From: Solirubrobacter soli DSM 22325
GTDB lineage: Bacteria; Actinomycetota; Thermoleophilia; Solirubrobacterales; Solirubrobacteraceae
Length of the DNA stretch: 64,000 bases
Reading direction: 5' to 3'
Assembly: GCF_000423665.1 (NCBI RefSeq)
Contig: NZ_KE384069.1
Span: 299,588 to 363,587 of the forward strand
The notes beneath the pieces are model-generated. The model worked only from the letters and a program-made list of their open reading frames with translations, searched no databases and was not told the DNA's origin. The stretch's first letter is position 1. Each line of letters begins with the position of its first letter. Of the stretch, positions 7,442-13,893 are shown one piece after another. Both the position numbers and the translations under genes were made by a program.

Positions 7442-8617
7442 CTACGCGGCAGCCTCGCTCGACTCGAGGTCGAGCGGTGGCGAGCCCGCAGGGCGAGACA
7501 GGGGGACCGGGGGCGCGGGCACGGCGTACTGCGGCGGCGCGATCTCCAGGTAGTGCTGGAACGCCCAGGTGGAGATCTTGCGCCGCGCGAAGATCCGCGT
7601 GAGCGTGTCGAGCGGGCGGCCGTGGAGGTGCCTGATCGACTGCTGCGCGGCGTAGATCGCCTCGTACTTCCAGCGGTGCGAGCCGCTGAAGGCGCCGTAG
7701 CGCTTCAGCGCGGCGGCGCGATCCTGGCGACCCTCGACGACGGCGCGCAGCTCGCGCCCCAGGGCGATCCCGAAGTAGAACGCCGTGCGGATGCCCTCGG
7801 CCGTCAGTGGCAGGCAGTGGCCCGCGCTGTCGCCCGCGAAGAACACGCCGTCCTCGACCGCGGGGCGGATGCGGTGCGGGATCCAGTTGCCCTGGTAGCC
7901 GTCCGGCTCCTGCTGGACGTCCTCGACGAGCCGCAGCGTCGGCTGCTTGACGGGGTCGTGCGGGTCGAACGAGCCGACGCCGATCCGCAGCTCGTCGCGC
8001 GCGGGGAACGACCAGCCGTAGCCGGCGTCGACGTAGCGCGGGTCGATCCACAGCTCCAGGTCGGAGCCGACTCCGGCGGGGTGGACCTCCAGCCCGCGCG
8101 ACAGCGGCCCGTCGGGGGGCTGGAAGTTGTCTCCTGGCCCGAGCACCCGCCGCCAGCCGAGTGCATCGACGATCAGCGGGGCGGTGACGGTGCCGCGATC
8201 CGTACGCACCTCCAGGCCCGTCCGGTCAATGACCTTCGCCGTCTCGAACTCCGCATCGCCCGCTTGCTCCCAGAGCAGATCGCACAGCTGGCGGTAATCA
8301 AAGGTCGAGAACGTAAAGGGGAGCGGCCAGCGGGCGCGCTCCACCTGCGGCGTGTGGACGAGCAGCGAGTCGAACGTCTGCCGGATCGAGGCCTCCAGAC
8401 CCATGTTCCGGAGCCATTCCGTGGGGGCCGCGCAGGCCGACGTCTGCCGCTCGCCGATCTCGTAGCGATCCAGGACGAGCACGCGAGCGCCGGTCGAGCG
8501 CAGCTCGCGCGCGACCGTCAGACCGGCGAACGAGGCGCCGCAGATCAGGACATCCGCGTCGGCGCCGGTCGGAAAGGGTACGCGGGCGGCCCCGCGCTTC
8601 GTGGCTCGTACAGGCAT
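7442..8617 (-). CDS. Geranylgeranyl-reductase-type FAD oxidoreductase
   Basis: A 391-residue flavoprotein of the GGR/PHBH family. The dinucleotide-binding motif is near residue 25 (CGASFAGLTVARELRSTG) and the second FAD motif is FFAGDSAGHCLPLTAEGI (about residue 262). WKYEAIYAAQ and the His-rich RHLHGR segment lie in the C-terminal half. GGR relatives reduce isoprenoid chains of quinones or lipids, or hydroxylate aromatics. The substrate here is unknown. The ATG at 8617 is preceded after 7 nt by TACTGT, a -10-like box. The gene is divergent from rpsA across only 24 bp. Confidence 0.82.
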   Translation of the reverse strand: MPVRATKRGAARVPFPTGADADVLICGASFAGLTVARELRSTGARVLVLDRYEIGERQTSACAAPTEWLRNMGLEASIRQTFDSLLVHTPQVERARWPLPFTFSTFDYRQLCDLLWEQAGDAEFETAKVIDRTGLEVRTDRGTVTAPLIVDALGWRRVLGPGDNFQPPDGPLSRGLEVHPAGVGSDLELWIDPRYVDAGYGWSFPARDELRIGVGSFDPHDPVKQPTLRLVEDVQQEPDGYQGNWIPHRIRPAVEDGVFFAGDSAGHCLPLTAEGIRTAFYFGIALGRELRAVVEGRQDRAAALKRYGAFSGSHRWKYEAIYAAQQSIRHLHGRPLDTLTRIFARRKISTWAFQHYLEIAPPQYAVPAPPVPLSRPAGSPPLDLESSEAAA

Positions 8618-8623
8618 TCTCGC

Positions 8624-8630
8624 TACAGTA
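8624..8630. promoter_or_regulatory. Overlapping divergent -10 boxes between flavoprotein gene and rpsA
   Basis: The bases TACAGTA give TACAGT on the plus strand (ending 12 nt before the rpsA ATG) and TACTGT on the minus strand (ending 7 nt before the flavoprotein ATG). Both fit TANNNT, so one AT-rich spot may melt for transcription in both directions. Confidence 0.4.
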
Positions 8631-8641
8631 TCCGGCTGCTA

Positions 8642-10093
8642 ATGGAAGCCACGCTCACTCCCCCTGCCATCCCTGAAGCCCGCGTCGTCGAGGGCTCGGA
8701 CGGGATGCTCCTGGAAATCGACGGCCAGATCGTCCCGAACTACGACGCCACCATCGTCCCCTTCGAGGAGGGCGACGTCGTCACGGGCAAGGTTGTACGG
8801 ATCGACAAGGACGAAGTCCTGGTCGACATCGGATACAAGAGCGAAGGGGTCATCCCCAACAACGAGCTCTCGATCCGCAAGTCGGTGGATCCGAATGAGG
8901 AGGTGGAGCTCGGCGAGGAGGTCGACGCTCTCGTCCTCACCAAGGAGGATCAGGACGGTCGCCTGATCCTGTCCAAGAAGCGCGCCCGCTTCGAGCGCGC
9001 ATGGCGCAAGATCGAGGGTGCCGCCGAGTCCGGCGAGCCCGTCAACGGCGCGGTCATCGAGGTCGTCAAGGGCGGCCTGATCGTCGACCTGGGCGTGCGC
9101 GGCTTCCTGCCCGCCTCGCTCGTCGACATCCGCCGGGTGCCGAACCTGGACGAGTACCTTGGTCAGACAATCCAGACCAAAGTTATAGAGCTTAATCGGT
9201 CGCGCAACAACGTCGTCCTGTCGCGCCGCGCGGTCCTCGAGGAGGAGCGCAAGGAGCAGCGTCAGGCGATCCTGGAGCGCCTGCAGCCGGGCCTCATCAT
9301 CGAGGGCCAGATCTCGAACATCGTCGACTTCGGCGCGTTCGTGGACCTTGATGGCATCGACGGCCTGATCCACATCTCCGAGCTCTCGTGGTCGCACGTC
9401 AACCACCCGAGCGAGGTCCTGTCGATCGGCCAGACCGTCGAGGTCAAGGTCCTGGACATCGACCGCGACCGCCAGCGCATCTCCCTCGGTCTCAAGCAGA
9501 CCCAGGAGGATCCGTGGCAGCGGGTCGTCGACACCTACCACGTGGGTGACGAGCTCGAGGGCGCGGTGACCAAGGTCGTGGCGTTCGGCGCGTTCGTCGA
9601 GATCCTCGAGGGCGTGGAAGGGCTCGTGCACATCTCCGAGCTCGCCCAGCAGCACGTCGAGAACCCGCGCGAGATCGTCCAGCCGGGCGACGAGGTCAAG
9701 GTCAAGATCCTCGAGATCGACTCCGAGCGCCGCCGGCTCTCGCTGTCGATCAAGCGGGTCGAGGGCCAGGTCCTCCCGCGCCGCACCGAGGGCCTGACCG
9801 GCGACGCCGGCGACCTCGAGGACATGCCGGAGCTCGGCCTGTCCGAGGACGTCTTCGCCGAGGCGCCGGCCGCCGTCGAGGGCGAATCGCCCGCAGCGGA
9901 CGCCGCCGAGCCGGTCTACGAGTCCGTGGACCCGGACTTCGAGGGCGAGCCGACGTCGATCACGGTCGAGGACACGCCGGTCGAGGCCGCCGAGGTCCCG
10001 GAGGCCGTCGAGGAGGCCCTGGAGGCGGAAGCCGCCTCCGAGCCCGAGGCTCCCGCGGCCGAGGACGAGGCTCCCGCCGCCGAAGAAGAGTGA
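8642..10093 (+). CDS. rpsA: 30S ribosomal protein S1
   Basis: A 483-residue S1 with four OB-fold S1 repeats at about residues 39-108 (GDVVTGKVVRIDKDEVLVDIG), 125-190 (GGLIVDLGVRGFLPASLVD), 217-286 (GLIHISELSWSH) and 302-372 (GLVHISELAQQH). Four repeats is the usual number in actinobacteria, against six in E. coli. Residues after 373 form an acidic Ala/Glu/Pro tail. The open frame extends far upstream, but the ATG at 8642 gives the expected N-terminus (MEATLTPPAIPEARVVE) and abuts the divergent promoter. There is no clear Shine-Dalgarno sequence. The stop overlaps the coaE GTG. Confidence 0.95.
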   Translation: MEATLTPPAIPEARVVEGSDGMLLEIDGQIVPNYDATIVPFEEGDVVTGKVVRIDKDEVLVDIGYKSEGVIPNNELSIRKSVDPNEEVELGEEVDALVLTKEDQDGRLILSKKRARFERAWRKIEGAAESGEPVNGAVIEVVKGGLIVDLGVRGFLPASLVDIRRVPNLDEYLGQTIQTKVIELNRSRNNVVLSRRAVLEEERKEQRQAILERLQPGLIIEGQISNIVDFGAFVDLDGIDGLIHISELSWSHVNHPSEVLSIGQTVEVKVLDIDRDRQRISLGLKQTQEDPWQRVVDTYHVGDELEGAVTKVVAFGAFVEILEGVEGLVHISELAQQHVENPREIVQPGDEVKVKILEIDSERRRLSLSIKRVEGQVLPRRTEGLTGDAGDLEDMPELGLSEDVFAEAPAAVEGESPAADAAEPVYESVDPDFEGEPTSITVEDTPVEAAEVPEAVEEALEAEAASEPEAPAAEDEAPAAEEE

Positions 10094-10677
10094 CTGCGCC
10101 GCCGTTCGTCGGCCTGACGGGCGGCATCGGCGCAGGGAAGTCCGAGGCGCTTGCGGCACTGGAGCGCCTCGGGGCGTCGGTGATCTCCACCGACAAGGTC
10201 GTCCACGAGCTCTACGCCGATCCTGACGTGATCGCCGCCGTGGTCGAGCGCTGGGGCGAGCAGGTCGCGCCCGGCGGTGTCGTCGATCGCGCCGCGATCG
10301 CCCGCAGCGCGTTCGTCGATGACGACGAGCGCCACTTCCTCGAGCAGCTGCTCTGGCCGCGCGTGGGGGCGCGGGTGGCCGAGTGGCGCGAGCGCGAAGG
10401 TGCCAAGACGCCGCGGGCGCTGGTGGTCGAGACCCCGCTGCTGTTCGAGGCCGGCCTGGACGGGATGTACGACGCCACGATCGCGATCGTGGCGCCGGAG
10501 GCGATCCGCGCCGAGCGCGCCGGGGCGCGTGGTCATGCCGCGCTCGACGAGCGCACCGCGCGCCAGCTGCCGCAAGCGGAGAAAGCGGCACGTGCCACGT
10601 ACGCTGTAGAGAACTCCGGCACTTTGCGCGAATTGGAGCAGGAGCTGTCGGGGGTTCTTGCGAAGCTGTCTTCTTGA
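10090..10677 (+). CDS. coaE: Dephospho-CoA kinase
   Basis: A 195-residue P-loop kinase that phosphorylates dephospho-CoA, the last step of coenzyme A synthesis. Walker A is GLTGGIGAGKSE (residues 8-19), followed by the conserved STDKVVHELY that contains the substrate-binding Asp, and VVETPLLFEAGLD of the CoA lid region. The GTG start overlaps the rpsA stop (GTGA). The rpsA-coaE order is common in actinobacteria and supports both assignments. Confidence 0.95.
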   Translation: MTAPPFVGLTGGIGAGKSEALAALERLGASVISTDKVVHELYADPDVIAAVVERWGEQVAPGGVVDRAAIARSAFVDDDERHFLEQLLWPRVGARVAEWREREGAKTPRALVVETPLLFEAGLDGMYDATIAIVAPEAIRAERAGARGHAALDERTARQLPQAEKAARATYAVENSGTLRELEQELSGVLAKLSS

Positions 10678-10682
10678 AGGTC

Positions 10683-11342
10683 ATGAGCGCTCCTGGGGCA
10701 ACCGCACGCCGGACCGCGGCCCGTTCTCGGGGCAAGTCCCGTGCGCGCCGCATGCAGGTCCTGCGCCGGCGTCTCGCGCTGGGCGCGGGTCTCGCGCTCG
10801 TGATCGTCGCGGTGCTGAGCCTCGTCCGCCCGGCCGACCACGCCTTCAAGGAGACCTTCCAGCTCCCGCTGCGCCATGAGGACATCATCCGCCAGCAGGC
10901 GGCCCAGAAGGACGTCGACGCGTCGCTGATCGCGGGCGTCATCTACACGGAGTCGCGCTTCCGCGACCAGACGTCGCACGCCGGCGCCAAGGGCCTGATG
11001 CAGCTGATGCCCGAGACCGCCGATTACATCGCCCGCAAGTCCGGCGGCACGCGCTTCACCCGCGCCGACCTGGCGACGCCGCAGATCAACATCAGCTACG
11101 GCACCTGGTACCTGCGCTACCTGCTCAACAAGTACAAGGGCAACACGATCCTGACGCTCGCGGCCTACAACGCGGGCGAGGGCAAGGTCGACCAGTGGCG
11201 GGCGATCGCCGCGGCCAAGGGCGAGAAGTTCCGGGTCGCCAGCCACATCCCCTTCAAGGAGACCCGCGACTACGTGCACCGGGTCCTCAACGCGCGCGCC
11301 GGTTACCGCAAGCATTACGCGGCCGAGCTCGGCTTGAAGTAG
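10683..11342 (+). CDS. Membrane-anchored soluble-lytic-transglycosylase-family protein
   Basis: A 219-residue peptidoglycan lytic transglycosylase. A basic N-terminus is followed by one membrane helix (RLALGAGLALVIVAVLSLV, about residues 28-46), then an SLT domain with catalytic Glu90 in YTESRFR, GLMQLMPETA, INISYGTWYLRYLL and AAYNAGEGKVDQW. It would cleave glycan strands outside the membrane. The ATG at 10683 is chosen. An alternative TTG at 10674 overlaps the coaE stop (TTGA) and would add three residues; neither has a well-spaced ribosome-binding site. Confidence 0.9.
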   Translation: MSAPGATARRTAARSRGKSRARRMQVLRRRLALGAGLALVIVAVLSLVRPADHAFKETFQLPLRHEDIIRQQAAQKDVDASLIAGVIYTESRFRDQTSHAGAKGLMQLMPETADYIARKSGGTRFTRADLATPQINISYGTWYLRYLLNKYKGNTILTLAAYNAGEGKVDQWRAIAAAKGEKFRVASHIPFKETRDYVHRVLNARAGYRKHYAAELGLK

Positions 11343-11431
11343 CACCAGGGGGACATCCCCGCCGCCGCACCCCGATCATCCGACCTGGGCACGGACCTCG
11401 GCCGCGGAATAAGCCCACCGGCGGGTGCGTC

Positions 11432-13438
11432 GTGGGGGGTATCAACACCTCAGCCCCCACATTCGCGCCCGGCTCCACCTTCGCCGGTTACCGCATCGAG
11501 GCGGAAGCCGGCCGTGGCGGCATGGGCATTGTCTATAGAGCGACCCAGGTCGCCCTCGGGCGCCCTGTGGCGCTCAAGCTGATCGCCGCCAACTTCGCGG
11601 GCGACCGCTCCTTCCGGGAGCGGTTCAAGCGCGAATGGGAGACCGCGGCCTCCATCGATCACCCCAACGTGATCCCGGTCTATGAGGCCGGCGAGGCCGA
11701 GGAGCACCTCTTCATCGCCATGCGCTACGTCGAGGGCCTCGACCTGGCCAACCTGCTCGCCCGCGAGCCGGAGCTGGACCCCGACCGTGCCGTGCGGATC
11801 ATCGCCCAGGTCGCGTCCGCGCTCGACGCGGCCCACCAGCGCGGCCTCGTGCACCGCGACGTCAAGCCCGCCAACGTCCTGATCGGTGCCGAGGAGCACG
11901 TCTACCTCACCGACTTCGGCCTGACCAAGCACGCCTCCCAGGACGCGCTGACCAAGACCGGCCTGTTCGTGGGAAGCGTCGACTACGCCGCTCCCGAGCA
12001 GATCCGCGGCGAGGCGATGGACGCCCGCACCGACGTCTACTCGCTCGGCTGCGTGCTCTACCAGACGCTCACCAAGCGGATCCCGTACGACAAGCCCGCG
12101 GACGTGGCGAAGATGTACGCGCACGTCTCCGAGCCGCCCCCGCTCGTCTCCGAGGCCCGCCTCGACGGCCTGACGGCCTTCGACGGCGTCATCGCCAAGG
12201 CGATGGCCAAGGAGCCCGACGACCGCTACCAGACGGCCGGGGAACTCGGCCGCGCCGCCCAAGCCGCGCTCACCGGGGGGTCAGACCCCTCAACAAAGTC
12301 GAAGGGCAAAAAGCCCCGCTCAGCGCGAAATCGGATTGTTAAGGGGTCTGACCCCTCTCCGGCGACCGGGAACGCGGAGGTGTCGCGCAAGACGAAGGTC
12401 GCGATCGGCATCGCGCTGCCGGCGGTGCTCGTCGCCGGCCTCGCCGCGGCCGGGCTGGCGGCGACCGGTGTGATCGGCGGGGGCGACGACACGCCCGTCG
12501 CGAAGGCCATCGCGACCCCGACCGCGACCGCGACGGCCGCGGCGACCACGCCGCCGCCCGAGGCCACCGCGGCCCCGACCGGCCAGCCGAAGGCGGTCGC
12601 GACGATCAAGGTGGGCAAGGGCCCGGACGGCGTCGCGGTCAGCGGCGGCCGCGTGTTCGTGGCCAACCAGGAGGCCGGGACGCTCTCGGTCATCGACCCC
12701 GGGACCGACAAGGTCATCGGCGACCCGATCGACGCCGGCGCCCGTCCCGACGGCGTCGTGGCCGGCAAGGGCGTCGTCTGGCTCGCAGGAGCGGGCACGG
12801 ACTCGGTGCGCCGCTTCCAGGCCGCGGGCGAGATCGTCCCCACGGCCAAGGTCCCGGTCGGCGACCGGCCGGAGGCGATCAGCCTCGGCAAGCAGCTCGT
12901 CTGGGTGGCCAACGTCAACGACGACACGGTCAACCGGATCGACCGCGCGACCCCGTCGGTGGTCGGCAGCCCGATCGGCGTCGGCTCCAAGCCCTCGGGC
13001 ATCTTCGTCGGCCGCCGCTCCGTGTGGGTCGCCAACAACGGCGACGACACCGTCACCCGCATCGACCCGTCCACGGCCGAGGTCGTCGGTACCCCGATCG
13101 CGGTCGGCAAGGACCCGCGTGGCGTGATCGAGACCGAGAACTTCGCCTGGGTGGCGAACTCCGGCGACGACACCGTCACCCGCCTGGACCGCAAGACCGG
13201 GCAGGTCGTCGGCACCACCAAGGTGGGCAAGAACCCGCGCCAGCTGGCCTTCGGCAACGGCTTCGTGTGGGTGACCAACAACGGCGACAACACCGTCACC
13301 CGCCTGGACCCGAACACCGGCCGCGTCGTCGGCTCACAGATCGCGGTCGGACAGAAGCCGCTGGGCATCGCGAGCGGCGCCGGCGCCGTCTGGGTGGCCA
13401 ACCACGGCGACCACACGATCACCCGGATCGGCTTCTGA
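11432..13438 (+). CDS. Receptor Ser/Thr protein kinase with extracellular beta-propeller
   Basis: A 668-residue Hanks-type kinase. The kinase domain (about 20-275) has the glycine loop GRGGMGIVYRA, ATP Lys in VALKLIA, the catalytic loop HRDVKPANVLI, DFGLTK and APEQI. Residues 282-309 are encoded by a REPIN-like inverted repeat. One membrane helix lies near 321-350 and a Thr/Ala/Pro stalk runs to about 388. The outside part is a beta-propeller built from repeats such as VWVANNGDDTVTRIDPSTAEVVGTPIAVG (shown here as VWVANNGDDTVTRID), of the YVTN type, instead of the PASTA repeats of PknB. The GTG start at 11432 has GGCGG about 8 nt upstream. Two CNB/redox cassettes follow directly, the first only 2 nt away. 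Confidence 0.9.
   Translation: MGGINTSAPTFAPGSTFAGYRIEAEAGRGGMGIVYRATQVALGRPVALKLIAANFAGDRSFRERFKREWETAASIDHPNVIPVYEAGEAEEHLFIAMRYVEGLDLANLLAREPELDPDRAVRIIAQVASALDAAHQRGLVHRDVKPANVLIGAEEHVYLTDFGLTKHASQDALTKTGLFVGSVDYAAPEQIRGEAMDARTDVYSLGCVLYQTLTKRIPYDKPADVAKMYAHVSEPPPLVSEARLDGLTAFDGVIAKAMAKEPDDRYQTAGELGRAAQAALTGGSDPSTKSKGKKPRSARNRIVKGSDPSPATGNAEVSRKTKVAIGIALPAVLVAGLAAAGLAATGVIGGGDDTPVAKAIATPTATATAAATTPPPEATAAPTGQPKAVATIKVGKGPDGVAVSGGRVFVANQEAGTLSVIDPGTDKVIGDPIDAGARPDGVVAGKGVVWLAGAGTDSVRRFQAAGEIVPTAKVPVGDRPEAISLGKQLVWVANVNDDTVNRIDRATPSVVGSPIGVGSKPSGIFVGRRSVWVANNGDDTVTRIDPSTAEVVGTPIAVGKDPRGVIETENFAWVANSGDDTVTRLDRKTGQVVGTTKVGKNPRQLAFGNGFVWVTNNGDNTVTRLDPNTGRVVGSQIAVGQKPLGIASGAGAVWVANHGDHTITRIGF
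12277..12355. repeat. REPIN-like inverted repeat inserted in frame in the kinase gene
   Basis: The 20-nt arm GGGGTCAGACCCCTCAACAA at 12277-12296 is matched at 19 of 20 positions by the reverse complement at 12336-12355. Each arm begins with an almost self-complementary GGGGTCxGACCCC core. The 39-bp interior is less GC-rich and holds a small GGGC/GCCC hairpin. Paired palindromic arms of this type are the build of REPINs mobilised by RAYT transposases. The element encodes the juxtamembrane residues 282-309, with the tetrapeptide GSDP at both ends, and leaves the reading frame open. Confidence 0.65.
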
Positions 13439-13440
13439 CG

Positions 13441-13893
13441 ATGGACACGACCGGCTTCTTCCAATACCCCGGCGACGCGCTGGTGGCGAGCGAGGACCCG
13501 CCCGGGTTCCTCGAGGACCGCAACGACGAGGACTGGAACCTGTTGCTCGAGCACACCGAGACGCGGCTGTTCCGCGCCGGCCAGGCGGTGCTGACCGCGG
13601 GGGAGCGCGACCGCGCGCTCTACCTGCTGGTCGACGGCCGCCTGCAGGCGCCGAGCGGGCCGGTCGCCCCCGTGAGCACGTTCGGCGAGGTCGCGTTCCT
13701 CGACGGCCGCCCGCGCGCGGTGACGGTCACCGCCACGAGCGACGCCGAGGTGCTGCGCCTCGGCCACGAGGCGTTCCTCGCGCTTTCGGCGAGAAGGCCG
13801 GACCTCGGCCGCGCGGTGCTCTCCGACGTGAGCGCGATCCTCGCCGCCCGGTTCCGCAACGCCTCGGACCAGATCGCGGGGTGGACGGGCTGA
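13441..13893 (+). CDS. Stand-alone cyclic-nucleotide-binding-domain protein, copy 1
   Basis: A 150-residue protein that is essentially one cNMP-binding beta-roll with its C-terminal helices. There is no HTH, kinase or channel domain. The phosphate-binding cassette is about residues 81-96, FGEVAFLDGRPRAVTV, and keeps the Glu and Arg that contact the cyclic nucleotide in Crp/PKA domains. The opening FFQYPGD and the ending IAGWTG recur in copy 2. The ATG lies 2 nt after the kinase stop, and the stop overlaps the redox fusion gene by 13 nt, implying coupled synthesis and a regulatory-subunit role. That role is inference. Confidence 0.82.
   Translation: MDTTGFFQYPGDALVASEDPPGFLEDRNDEDWNLLLEHTETRLFRAGQAVLTAGERDRALYLLVDGRLQAPSGPVAPVSTFGEVAFLDGRPRAVTVTATSDAEVLRLGHEAFLALSARRPDLGRAVLSDVSAILAARFRNASDQIAGWTG

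Noticed and set aside
10383-10682. Upstream extension of the lytic transglycosylase frame
   Set aside because: This part is out-of-frame coaE. The protein with a basic N-terminus and membrane helix starts at 10683 or 10674.
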